A stretch of DNA of 64,000 bases from an uncultured Lachnospiraceae bacterium (GTDB taxonomy: Bacteria > Bacillota > Clostridia > Lachnospirales > Lachnospiraceae): assembly GCA_910586705.1 (NCBI GenBank), contig CAJUJK010000008.1, forward strand, positions 1 to 64,000, written 5' to 3'. Both the position numbers and the translations under genes were made by a program. A model generated the notes under the pieces. It was not told the origin of the DNA. It saw nothing but the letters and a program-made list of their open reading frames with translations, and ran no database searches. Shown here piece after piece: positions 34,316 to 43,258 of the stretch (the first letter of the stretch is position 1; each line of letters opens with the position of its first letter).

Positions 34316-34344
34316 ATTATAATGCTTATTAGGTGAGTTTGCAA
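34316..34344 (-). promoter_or_regulatory. Antisense promoter
   Basis: On the minus strand TTGCAA (34344-34339), 17 bases, perfect TATAAT (34321-34316). Confidence 0.75.
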
Positions 34345-34400
34345 TAAAAATTTTAGAAGAGTGATCCCAAGCCCATCATCGCGGCGTGGAACCACTCTTT
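34345..34400 (-). terminator. Terminator of the cotJ operon
   Basis: On the minus strand AAGAGTG (34399-34393) pairs with CACTCTT (34363-34357), followed by an A/T-rich tail with TTTTT. It is missing from the left repeat copy. Confidence 0.65.
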
Positions 34401-34427
34401 TCTCATTTCAGTCTCTGGTATCAGCGT

Positions 34428-35045
34428 CTATTTCACATTCCCCTCACAGCAGTCAAATCCCGGGTTGAATGCGTAGAAGTTCTTAGAGTCAAGGTGGTCC
34501 TGCACGATGCGGAGGGCTTCACCGAACCTCTGGAAGTGTACAACCTCTCTAGCCCGCAGGAATTTGATCGGTTCGTACACATCGGGTTCATCCTTTACGA
34601 GACGAAGGATATTGTCGTAGGTGGAGCGCGCTTTCTGCTCTGCAGCCATATCCTCCATCAGATCCGTAATGATATCGCCTTTGGACTGGAACTCACAGGC
34701 ATTGAAGGGGATGCCGCCTGCCGCCTGCGGCCAGATGCCGACAGTGTGATCCACGTAATAATTGCGGAAACCGCTCGCCTCGATCTGCTCCATGGAAAGG
34801 TTTTTGGTGAGCTGGTGGACGATGGCGGCTACCATTTCCAGATGTGCCAGTTCCTCCGTGCCGATGTCTGTAAGAATTGCGGATACCTCTCTGTACGGGC
34901 AGGCATATCTCTGGGACAGATAACGCATGGAAGCGCCCATCTCGCCGTCGGGACCGCCGTACTGGCTGATGATTGCCTGCGCGATGTCCGCGTTAGCTTC
35001 CTTGATGTTTACGGGGAACTCTAATCTTCTTTCATAATTCCACAT
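34428..35045 (-). CDS. cotJC: Spore coat protein CotJC (manganese catalase family)
   Basis: 205 residues. The ferritin-like metal ligands are visible in TDIGTEELAHLEMV and EQKARSTYDNIL and in REVVHFQRFGEAL. CotJC is a di-manganese catalase-like protein of the inner spore coat. The start overlaps the cotJB stop. A 3' copy lies at 29169-29609. Confidence 0.93.
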   Translation of the reverse strand: MWNYERRLEFPVNIKEANADIAQAIISQYGGPDGEMGASMRYLSQRYACPYREVSAILTDIGTEELAHLEMVAAIVHQLTKNLSMEQIEASGFRNYYVDHTVGIWPQAAGGIPFNACEFQSKGDIITDLMEDMAAEQKARSTYDNILRLVKDEPDVYEPIKFLRAREVVHFQRFGEALRIVQDHLDSKNFYAFNPGFDCCEGNVK

Positions 35046-35320
35046 TAGTTACAGCCTCCTTCCCATGGCATAGGCGCCAATGCCCATTTCCAGTCGTCAC
35101 ACGCTGACACATCCGCACAGGAAATCGTGAGAGGCGTATATTTGGCGGAATACTCCTGCTTTGCCTGATTTGCCAGACGATTGTAGTGGTTGAAATATTT
35201 TAATGCGTTCTGGTCAGTGGGATGGGTGTCCAGATAGAGGGACAGTTCGATGACAACGAAGCTTAAGACGCCGATATCGTGGAGCAGTTTTTCCTGCTCG
35301 CTTGCAAATTGTGTGTTCAT
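35045..35320 (-). CDS. cotJB: Spore coat protein CotJB
   Basis: 91 residues. Typical segments are LLHDIGVLSFVVIELSLYLD, YFNHYNRL and WKWALAPMPWEGGCN at the C-terminus. It overlaps cotJA by four bases and cotJC by one. Confidence 0.92.
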   Translation of the reverse strand: MNTQFASEQEKLLHDIGVLSFVVIELSLYLDTHPTDQNALKYFNHYNRLANQAKQEYSAKYTPLTISCADVSACDDWKWALAPMPWEGGCN

Positions 35321-35496
35321 CTGTTACAACATCTCCTTCCTGTAAATGGTTTGTCGAGTTCGGGGAAGACGGTGCCGTTGCAGAATCCCTTTTCCAGATT
35401 TTCACAGATCCCGTTGAAGTGTTGCCATGGGACGTAAGCCATTGCGATTGGGAACTCGTCGCAGGGCTCCCGGTAGAGATAGTCCTTCATATTCAT
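35317..35496 (-). CDS. cotJA: Spore coat associated protein CotJA
   Basis: 59 residues from ATG 35496, or 57 from ATG 35490, which AAAGG fits better; a GTG at 35529 is also in frame. The core PIAMAYVPWQHFNGICENLE and a Pro/Phe-rich tail match the family. A CATACTAT at about 35570-35563 on the minus strand resembles a sigma-E -10; the -35 is unclear. Expression during sporulation in the mother cell is expected from the family. Confidence 0.85.
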   Translation of the reverse strand: MNMKDYLYREPCDEFPIAMAYVPWQHFNGICENLEKGFCNGTVFPELDKPFTGRRCCNR

Positions 35497-35699
35497 CCTT
35501 TCTACTGGTGTGCCGAATAAGACCGGCACACGAATTTCATGTGTTTTTTAATAATATAGTATGTTATAATCACCTATGTGTGTAATGTGGGAAGGACACA
35601 GAATATTCACAATTTGATACGAATAGAGACACATTTTGCCAGTATATTAGTGTGAGAAGTGCGATCACGCGCTTACGCGATAAAAGGGAGGAGTATGTT

Positions 35700-36797
35700 T
35701 TGATACGGGTAGAAAAGTTAGTGAAACGGTACGGCGGGCATGTGGCGGTAGACGGCATGTCGTTTACTGTGGAGAAGGGGAAAATCTATGGCTTTCTGGG
35801 ACCGAACGGCGCGGGAAAGACAACGACGATGAATGTGATGACAGGATATATTGCGGCTGACGGCGGGGCGGTCGTCATCGATGGGCACGATATTTTAAAG
35901 GAGCCGCTTGCAGCGAAGGCGTGTATCGGATACCTGCCAGAAATACCGCCTCTTTACCCAGATATGACGGTGCGGGAGTTTCTGCTCTTTGTGGCGGAAC
36001 TGAAAAAAGTGCCAAAGGCGGAGAGGAAGAAACAGGTGGCAGCGTTGGAGGAAAGGCTTTCGCTGTCGGATATGAGCCGCCGGCTGATCAAAAATCTTTC
36101 CAAGGGCTATAAACAGAGAGTGGGACTGGCACAGGCGCTTGTGGGAAATCCGAAGGTTCTGATTCTGGATGAACCTATGGTAGGACTGGACCCGAAACAG
36201 ATTATAGAAATGCGTGATCTGATCAAGGGGCTTGCGGGAGAGCATACGGTCATCTTAAGCTCCCATATTCTTTCGGAAATCAGTGCGGTGTGCGACCACA
36301 TTCTCATTATTTCAAAAGGGAAACTGGCGGCAAGCGGTTCTCCCGAAGAGCTCCAGAAGATGATGCAGGGTACGGCGGAGCTTGTGGTGACGGTGATCGG
36401 AGAGCAGGAGCAGGCGAAGGCGGTGCTGGAGCAGATAGAGGAAATTGAGCGGTTTAGGTTTGCGGATGGAAGCGAGGAGGGCAGCATTCTGATTCATATG
36501 GAGACGAAGGATGATGCGGATATCCGAAAGACACTGTCTGTTGCACTGGCGGGAGCGGGTATGGCGATCCTTTCCATGAACCGTTCGGAGAAATCTCTGG
36601 AAGATATTTTCCTGGAGCTGACAAAGACCGAAGAGACGCTGGAGGAAGAAGAGGAAACGGAAACCGGGGAGACGCCGGAGGAAGATGCAGAAACGGAGGC
36701 AGCCGAAATTGCAGAGGAGGCGGATGATGCCGGGACAACCGTGGATAAAACGGAAAGTGTGACGGGAGAGGAGGAGACTGATGAGAGCGATTTATAA
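35700..36797 (+). CDS. ABC transporter ATP-binding protein (GldA-like)
   Basis: 365 residues from the TTG at 35700, six bases after GGGAGGAG; a GTG at 35652 is the only longer option. Walker A GPNGAGKTTT, signature NLSKGYKQR and Walker B VLILDEPMVGLD are present. After about residue 300 comes a very acidic tail of about 70 residues (Glu/Thr rich) that is not part of the ATPase fold. It works with the following membrane gene, which it overlaps by 17 bases. Such systems export unknown substrates; in gliding bacteria GldA is part of the motility system. Confidence 0.85.
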   Translation: MIRVEKLVKRYGGHVAVDGMSFTVEKGKIYGFLGPNGAGKTTTMNVMTGYIAADGGAVVIDGHDILKEPLAAKACIGYLPEIPPLYPDMTVREFLLFVAELKKVPKAERKKQVAALEERLSLSDMSRRLIKNLSKGYKQRVGLAQALVGNPKVLILDEPMVGLDPKQIIEMRDLIKGLAGEHTVILSSHILSEISAVCDHILIISKGKLAASGSPEELQKMMQGTAELVVTVIGEQEQAKAVLEQIEEIERFRFADGSEEGSILIHMETKDDADIRKTLSVALAGAGMAILSMNRSEKSLEDIFLELTKTEETLEEEEETETGETPEEDAETEAAEIAEEADDAGTTVDKTESVTGEEETDESDL

Positions 36798-38907
36798 GAG
36801 AGAATTAAGATCTTACTTCTGTTCTTTCACAGGCTGGCTTTTTGTGGCGGTGAACCTTTTTGTCATGGGGCTTTATTTTATTGTCTATAACATGCTCATG
36901 GGCTATCCGACCATAGCTTATGTACTGCAGAGCATTGTGTTTACCTTTATTGTGACGATACCGATTCTCACCATGAGGACGCTGTCCGAGGAGCGGAAAA
37001 ATAAGACGGACCAGTTGATTTTGACGGCGCCTGTCTCTGTGGGAAGGATTGTACTTGGAAAATATCTGGCGCTTGCGACGGTGCTCTTTGTGCCGACGGC
37101 GTTTATGGGCATTCTGCCGCTTTTTCTCATGCGGGGCGGGGAATTTCAGATGGGCGTTTCCTACGCTTCGGTTCTTGGGTTTTTCCTATACGGATGTCTC
37201 GCGCTGGCTGTCGGGCTGTTTCTTTCGTCCTTGACTGAGAGCGTGGTGATTGCGGCGGTACTTTCTTTTGGCGCGCTGTTTCTCGGCTATATTATGCCGG
37301 GCATATCCAATCTGCTCACCACCACGGGGACTTCCTCGGTGACGGCGGCGATCGGGAAGGTGCTATCCTGTTTTGATATGGTGAGCCGTTTTGACACGCT
37401 TTCCTCCGGCTATTTTGAACTGGAGGCGGTGGTTTACTATCTGACTGCCATTGCGTTGGCGCTGTTTTGCACGGCGCAGACCATACAGAAGCGCCGTTAT
37501 AATGTTGCCGGAGGCGGTCTGAAAGTGGGGGCATTCAGTGTCACAGGCATTCTGCTGATGATTGTGCTGACTGTAGTGGTCAATCTCGGGCTGAATTATG
37601 TGCCGGAGCAGTATTCGTCCTTTGACCTGACGGAGAATCGGCTGTACGCGCTGACGGATGAGACGAAGGCATTCCTATCCGGGCTGTCCGAGGACATAAC
37701 GATCTATGTACTGGCGGAGGAAGGCGCTGGGGACGCGGATTTTTCCAAAACGCTGGAGCGGATGGCGGATCAGTCCGGGCATATAAAGATAAAGTATGTC
37801 AGCCCTGCGAAAAATCCCAATTTTTATCAGAACTACACGGAAACCCAGCCGTCCACGGGCAGTCTGATTGTGGAGGGAGAAAAGCGCAGTACGGTGGTGG
37901 ACTACGGGGACATTTATACCTATGAGATGGATTATTCCACTTACAGCTACCAGACTACGGGTTATGACGGGGAAGGGCAGACCGTCTCAGCCATTGCCTA
38001 TGTCACCACGGAAGATATGCCAGTCTTTTATGCGATCGGCGGACACGGCGAACTGGAACTGGAAGAAAAATTCGTCAACACCATAACGAAGGAAAACGCA
38101 TCCTGTGAAACGCTGATGCTTTACTCAGTGGATGAAATCCCGGAGGATGCACAGGGGGTTATTTTGAATGCGCCCACCAGCGACTACTCAAAGGAGGATG
38201 CCGAAAAGATAATCGCCTATTTGCAAAAGGGCGGCAATGCGCTGATCGTCTCAACCATGACGGAGGGAGAGATGACGAACTTTAAGAGCATTCTGGACTT
38301 TTACGGGATCACGGAGGTAGACGGCACCATTGTGGAGCAGGACCGCAATTATTATTACCAGAATCCCTATTATCTTTTCCCGGAGATCGCCTCTGCGGAA
38401 GTGACGGCGTCTCTGGCGGACAGTCTTGTATTTGCGCCTTTTTCCAAGGGGCTTTCCTATGATGACGATACCATGGGTGAAGTCCTTTATACGCCGCTTT
38501 TAACCACAAGCGGCAGCGCCTTCTCCAAGACGGACATCACGGACAACACAGATTACAGCAAAGGCGCGAACGATATTGACGGTCCCTTTACCGTCAGCGT
38601 GGAGGTGGAAAAAAGCACGGAGGATGGCGGCACTTCCCACGCGTATGTGGTGGGCGGGGAGAGCCTTTTCACCAGCCTTGCGGACGATATGGCGCCGGGC
38701 AATAATGTGAAGCTTTTTAGCAGTATGATAAGTATGCTGGCGGACCACGAATCTTCGGTGGCGGTTCCGGTCAAGAGCCTTTCCATGCCGAATCTGGTGT
38801 TCAAGGCACAGACCGCATATATTGCGGCGGTTCTCTGTGTGATTGTGATTCCTCTTGCGACCCTTGCGGCTGGGCTTATGATCTGGCTGAGAAGGAGAAG
38901 GCGCTGA
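36781..38907 (+). CDS. Fused ABC-2 permease and auxiliary protein (GldF-GldG)
   Basis: 708 residues. The first about 240 form an ABC-2 permease with six membrane helices (RAIYKRELRSYFCSFTGWLF). A GldG-type part follows: one membrane helix at about 255-275, then YVPEQYSSFDLTENRLYALT, and a large extracytoplasmic domain, ending in a membrane anchor and a Arg-rich end. Clostridial operons of this type commonly have a third gene with a DUF4340 protein; it is missing here apart from a possible 19-codon trace. Confidence 0.85.
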   Translation: MRAIYKRELRSYFCSFTGWLFVAVNLFVMGLYFIVYNMLMGYPTIAYVLQSIVFTFIVTIPILTMRTLSEERKNKTDQLILTAPVSVGRIVLGKYLALATVLFVPTAFMGILPLFLMRGGEFQMGVSYASVLGFFLYGCLALAVGLFLSSLTESVVIAAVLSFGALFLGYIMPGISNLLTTTGTSSVTAAIGKVLSCFDMVSRFDTLSSGYFELEAVVYYLTAIALALFCTAQTIQKRRYNVAGGGLKVGAFSVTGILLMIVLTVVVNLGLNYVPEQYSSFDLTENRLYALTDETKAFLSGLSEDITIYVLAEEGAGDADFSKTLERMADQSGHIKIKYVSPAKNPNFYQNYTETQPSTGSLIVEGEKRSTVVDYGDIYTYEMDYSTYSYQTTGYDGEGQTVSAIAYVTTEDMPVFYAIGGHGELELEEKFVNTITKENASCETLMLYSVDEIPEDAQGVILNAPTSDYSKEDAEKIIAYLQKGGNALIVSTMTEGEMTNFKSILDFYGITEVDGTIVEQDRNYYYQNPYYLFPEIASAEVTASLADSLVFAPFSKGLSYDDDTMGEVLYTPLLTTSGSAFSKTDITDNTDYSKGANDIDGPFTVSVEVEKSTEDGGTSHAYVVGGESLFTSLADDMAPGNNVKLFSSMISMLADHESSVAVPVKSLSMPNLVFKAQTAYIAAVLCVIVIPLATLAAGLMIWLRRRRR

Positions 38908-38916
38908 CGACTTATA

Positions 38917-38976
38917 ATGAAGCACAAAAAGAAGATTTTATCCCCGGAATTTGACAAAGAGTATAGGGAAGGATAA
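38917..38976 (+). CDS. Very short ORF after gldFG, possible gene remnant
   Basis: Nineteen codons, MKHKKKILSPEFDKEYREG, starting 10 bases after the gldFG stop. The Lys-rich start resembles that of a membrane-anchored protein and may be what is left of the missing third gene of the operon. No ribosome-binding site beyond GAAGGAGAAGG inside gldFG. Uncertain. Confidence 0.25.
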   Translation: MKHKKKILSPEFDKEYREG

Positions 38977-38979
38977 GAT
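38951..38979 (+). promoter_or_regulatory. Promoter of the NlpC/P60 gene
   Basis: TTGACA (38951-38956), 17 bases, TAAGAT (38974-38979), 47 bases before the start codon. Confidence 0.6.
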
Positions 38980-39025
38980 AAAAATAATAGTCAGATTTCA
39001 GAATGAGAAGGGGTAGAGAACTATT

Positions 39026-42000
39026 ATGAGGTGTGGACGCAAGAGAAGAACGCTGTCTTTTTTACTGGCGACAGCGCTTGTGGCGGGAGCGGTAGGCGGC
39101 AGCCGGCTTGACGTATATGCTGCGGAATGGAAGCACGAGACGGAAAATGTTATTACCGGCGATAAGGGAGAGGCGGCAGATAATGAAAAAGATGTCATAG
39201 ATGCAAATGCGCAGGAGGTATCGCTTGAAGTGTATGCACCGATAGATGACAGGACTGTGGCAGAAGCGGAATCCGCCAGAAGTGTTTCTGTTTCCGGGCT
39301 TGACGTGGTGAAAGAGGCGCGTAAATATGTAGGGAAACTGAACTATGTTTATGGGGGAACAAGTCTTACAAAGGGGGCAGACTGTAGCGGCTTCATATGC
39401 CGTATTTATGAGAAATTCGGTATTAATATTTGGAAGCATCGCACACAAATGTATAAATACAGGACAACGATCGGGACAGATATCGGTACGGACATGAATA
39501 AGGCAAAAGCAGGTGATATCGTAGTCTATAGCGGACATGTGGGATTGGTTACGGAGAAGAAAACCGTTATCAATATGCAGACCAAAGGATGCAGAGAGCC
39601 AAGCTTTAAGGCAATTGCGTCATGGGCAGGCGATGTCAGATGTATCATACGTCCTTATGGCGTTTCGCCCGACGGAACATCACCGAAACCGGAAACGCCG
39701 GAAACATTTAAGGCGCCTGTTTTAAATGCACAGTCCATGTACAGCGTGAATGATACAAAAGGGTACGGCATGTCGGCGGAGGTGGTAACGGCTTACGAGA
39801 TTACGAAGATAGAATTTCTCACATGGACGGATAAAAACGGCAGGGATGATCTGGTTGTCTCAAAAGGTACAAATCTGAAGCGGATCAAAAGTGTCGCAGG
39901 CGGAACTGTGTACAGCGATGCATGTAAAATAAGTGTGGCAGATCATGGGAACCAGAGGGACATCTATCATAATGCGGTTAGGATATACGAAAGTAATGGT
40001 AAGACGACAGAAATCAAATTGAAAGATGCGGATTTACGAGCTGCGGCAGGGGGAAACTGCGGCAGCAATCTGACGTGGCGGCTGAGTGGAAGTGGAGACA
40101 ATCTCTCGTTGTATATTGAGGGAACCGGGGCTATGCCGGATAACTGGGTTGAGGATCAAGCAGATGCGAGTTTGCATGCGCCATGGTATGCGAGCAGAAA
40201 AAACATTCGTCATGTGTATCTGTCGGACGGTATTACTTCTATAGGTAATTATGCCTTTGCCGGTATGCCGATTACGGAGCTTGTGCTTCCCGATTCCGTG
40301 GCAGTGATCGGTATGGGAGCATGTCTTGACTGTGCAGGATTGAAAGGTACGCTTGAACTGCCGACAGCGTTGAAGGTGATGGGGGCAAGAGCGTTTCTTG
40401 GGACGAATTATGAGGCGCTGGTTTTTCGTAGTACAGGAGTTCAGGCCAGCAAACATGATGGTTATTATCAAATTAATAATGGTTCTATTGTGAAAACCCA
40501 CTTTGTGGACGAGACGAAGGTGAAGCTGTATTATCCGGGAGACGGTGCGAACCCGACAGAGTATGCGGCATACTATCCGTGGACAACGCCGACATGGAAC
40601 GGGTATCAGGCGCTGCCGGTTATGAACGATATTATAGATTTCAGACTGGATTGCTACAGCATGGAGCTGGAGACCGGTGACAGCAGGGAAATCGGTGTCA
40701 TTCTGGAGACCAAGGATTCGGTGACAAAAACCGTCACATGGGAGTCTGCGGATGAAAGAATTGCGACCGTTGACGCACAGGGAACGGTGACGGCAGTAAA
40801 TGCCGGGGATGTGGTGATTACCGCAAAAATAGACGGCTCTACAATGACACAGGACTGTGTCGTTCATGTGAAGGAAAAGCTGACGGCAGAAATTAATTTA
40901 ACGCCTGCCAGTAAGGTGATGGCAATTGGTGGTGTTTTACAGATAAAAGCGCAGGTTTTGCCTGAGACGGCAGCGAACAAAAAATTAAGCTGGTTCAGCG
41001 CAGATGAAAATATTGTAACGATAGATCAGAGCGGTAAGGCGACGGCGCTTGCGGCAGGCACGGTATCCATTGTCGTGCAGGCGCAGGACGGCGGCTCTTA
41101 TGCGTATTGCGATCTGAAAGTGTTGCCAAATGTAGACAATATCAGGCTGAACAAGACGGAAATGACATTGAGATGCGGGGAAACGCAGATGCTGTTTGCC
41201 ACTTTGGAGCCGCAGAATGTTTCTCCGAAAGGACTGATCTGGCGCAGTTCGGACGAAAAGATTGTAAAAGTGGCGGATGGCAGGGTAATGGCAGTTGCAG
41301 AGGGAACGGCGCGGATCTATGTATATGAGGAATCGACACGCTCGGTTTATGCGTTCTGCGAAGTTTCCGTGTATGATTCTGCCATTGCGGATGCCGACCG
41401 GGAGCAGCTGGGAGAAAACAGCGCGCCCGAGGGGATATGGATTGCCGGTTTTAAACCGAACATGGATTATACGGGCAAAGCAGTCAAACAGGATATAAGA
41501 GTTTATAACGGGACAGAGCTTTTAGCGGCAGGGAAAGACTATACGCTATCTTATAAGAATAATGTAAAAGCGGCTTCCGCCTCGGATGCAAAAGCGCCGA
41601 TGATGATTCTGACTATGAAAAATAATTTCAGTGGGAAAAAGACGCTTAACTTTACGATTGAGAAGGCGGATATCGGGCAGGAGGCTTTTTCGGTTGATGA
41701 AATGATGACAGGCTGTAATGGTAAGATACAGCAGCTTGTGCCTGTTTTTACATGGAATGGGAAAAAACTAAGATTGAAAACGGATTATACAGTATCTTAT
41801 CCGTCAACGACACAAAGCGGCGGTACTGCGTATCAGGATGCAGGGACATACGAGGTAGTGATACAGGGGGTCGGCAATTATACAGGAACAAGAAGAGAGA
41901 AGCTGGTTATCACTGATAAGAAACCGTTAAATAAAGCGGTTATAGCAAAAATCGGGAAGCAGACATACAGCGGTGCAGAACTGAGGCCAAAACTGAAAGT

Positions 42001-43171
42001 AACATACAGAGGAGTGAATGGGACGCTTGAGGAAGGAACGGATTATGTGGTATCCTATTTGAATAATACGGAGGTCGGAAAAGCGACGGCTGTTATTACG
42101 GCAGTAGGAGATACTTATCTGGGAAGTAAGAAAGTTACTTTTGATATTGTTGCCGGATATTCTATTGCCAAAGCGCGTGTGACTGGTATTCCAAAGGAGA
42201 TGCAGTACACAGGAAGCGCGCAGACGCTGACAGGTTATAAGCTGGAGTATGAAGGGACGCTGTTAAAAGAAGGAGAGGATTTTCAGGTTTCCTATAAAAA
42301 TAACAGTAAAGCAGGTACAGCAACTATTATTTTTACTGGAATAAAGAACTATAAGGGGACGCTGAAAAAAGCATTTCGGATTCAGCCATTATCTGTGGAG
42401 AAGGTATTCACGATATCTGGACTGGAACAGGTAGTATACAGCAAGGGCGGTGCAAAGCCAAAACCGAATATCACAGATCATGGAAAGGTTTTGAAGGAAG
42501 GGATCGACTATACACTGTCGTACAAAAACAATGTGAATGTTGGTGATGTCGAAGACGTGCGTAAGCAGCCGGTGGTTATCGTGAAGGGAAAGGGGAATTA
42601 TATCGGCTCTGTCAAGTGTAATTTTGTGATCCAGCAGCAGGATATTTCAAAATTGACGATGACAGTTGCGGATAAGGAGTTCTCAACGAAGGAAGGGAAA
42701 TGGAAATCCGTGCCCGTAATTACTGATGTAAATGGCAGGAAACTGAAAGCTGGAACAGATTACGAAAAAGAAATAACATATATGACGGTGGAGGACTGGA
42801 ATCTGGCACCCGACGCGGGTACGGTGGTCAGAGTATCCGTCACGGGAAAAGGCGCATATAAGGGAGAACTTTCAGGCAGCTATCATATTATGTTGAAAAA
42901 TATTTCTTCAGCCAGTGTGAAGATTGCGGAGCAGGAATATACCGGCGCGGCAATAGAACCAATGAAGGAAAATATGACGGTCACAATTGGACGAGGAAAA
43001 AATGCGATTGTTCTTGAAAATGCGGATTACGATATTATTGATTATCAGAGTAATCTGAAAAGAGGGACAGGATATGTAGTGATCAAAGGAAAAGGAAATT
43101 ATGGCGGAACAAAGAAAATTGCATTTAAAATAGGTGCACGTTCCGTTCTGAAATGGTGGAAAGATATTTAG
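39026..43171 (+). CDS. Secreted NlpC/P60 peptidase with LRR, Big2 and tandem surface repeats
   Basis: 1381 residues with a signal peptide (cleavage near VYAAE, about 33). An NlpC/P60 domain spans about 92-212, with Cys120 (GADCSGFIC) and His171 (SGHVGLV). Then a GBS-Bsp-like segment (about 229-333), a BspA-type leucine-rich part (about 340-490, YAFAGMPITELVLPDSV), and three Big2 Ig-like domains (about 540-790; ESADERIATVDAQGTVTAV is typical). About six repeats to the end share L-x-x-G-x-DY-x-x-(S)YKNN...G-x-Y-x-G. No sortase motif or membrane anchor. It should cut peptidoglycan peptides while bound to the cell surface or matrix. Confidence 0.85.
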   Translation: MRCGRKRRTLSFLLATALVAGAVGGSRLDVYAAEWKHETENVITGDKGEAADNEKDVIDANAQEVSLEVYAPIDDRTVAEAESARSVSVSGLDVVKEARKYVGKLNYVYGGTSLTKGADCSGFICRIYEKFGINIWKHRTQMYKYRTTIGTDIGTDMNKAKAGDIVVYSGHVGLVTEKKTVINMQTKGCREPSFKAIASWAGDVRCIIRPYGVSPDGTSPKPETPETFKAPVLNAQSMYSVNDTKGYGMSAEVVTAYEITKIEFLTWTDKNGRDDLVVSKGTNLKRIKSVAGGTVYSDACKISVADHGNQRDIYHNAVRIYESNGKTTEIKLKDADLRAAAGGNCGSNLTWRLSGSGDNLSLYIEGTGAMPDNWVEDQADASLHAPWYASRKNIRHVYLSDGITSIGNYAFAGMPITELVLPDSVAVIGMGACLDCAGLKGTLELPTALKVMGARAFLGTNYEALVFRSTGVQASKHDGYYQINNGSIVKTHFVDETKVKLYYPGDGANPTEYAAYYPWTTPTWNGYQALPVMNDIIDFRLDCYSMELETGDSREIGVILETKDSVTKTVTWESADERIATVDAQGTVTAVNAGDVVITAKIDGSTMTQDCVVHVKEKLTAEINLTPASKVMAIGGVLQIKAQVLPETAANKKLSWFSADENIVTIDQSGKATALAAGTVSIVVQAQDGGSYAYCDLKVLPNVDNIRLNKTEMTLRCGETQMLFATLEPQNVSPKGLIWRSSDEKIVKVADGRVMAVAEGTARIYVYEESTRSVYAFCEVSVYDSAIADADREQLGENSAPEGIWIAGFKPNMDYTGKAVKQDIRVYNGTELLAAGKDYTLSYKNNVKAASASDAKAPMMILTMKNNFSGKKTLNFTIEKADIGQEAFSVDEMMTGCNGKIQQLVPVFTWNGKKLRLKTDYTVSYPSTTQSGGTAYQDAGTYEVVIQGVGNYTGTRREKLVITDKKPLNKAVIAKIGKQTYSGAELRPKLKVTYRGVNGTLEEGTDYVVSYLNNTEVGKATAVITAVGDTYLGSKKVTFDIVAGYSIAKARVTGIPKEMQYTGSAQTLTGYKLEYEGTLLKEGEDFQVSYKNNSKAGTATIIFTGIKNYKGTLKKAFRIQPLSVEKVFTISGLEQVVYSKGGAKPKPNITDHGKVLKEGIDYTLSYKNNVNVGDVEDVRKQPVVIVKGKGNYIGSVKCNFVIQQQDISKLTMTVADKEFSTKEGKWKSVPVITDVNGRKLKAGTDYEKEITYMTVEDWNLAPDAGTVVRVSVTGKGAYKGELSGSYHIMLKNISSASVKIAEQEYTGAAIEPMKENMTVTIGRGKNAIVLENADYDIIDYQSNLKRGTGYVVIKGKGNYGGTKKIAFKIGARSVLKWWKDI

Positions 43172-43258
43172 ATACGTCGCAGAGTGATTGACTTCGACCG
43201 TACTTTGTGGGAAAATGTACATGGCAGCAATGTAACAAAGAAGTAAGATGGAGGCAGT

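Larger units (their letters stand above)
34137..34868. repeat. Right copy of the split direct repeat
   Basis: Partner of 29021-29609. It carries the intact toxin-like 3' part, the antisense promoter, the cotJ terminator and the cotJC 3' part. See the left copy. Confidence 0.9.

Noticed and set aside
40034..40867. 277-codon minus-strand frame
   Set aside because: Antisense to the leucine-rich and Big2 part of the secreted protein; no coding signals.
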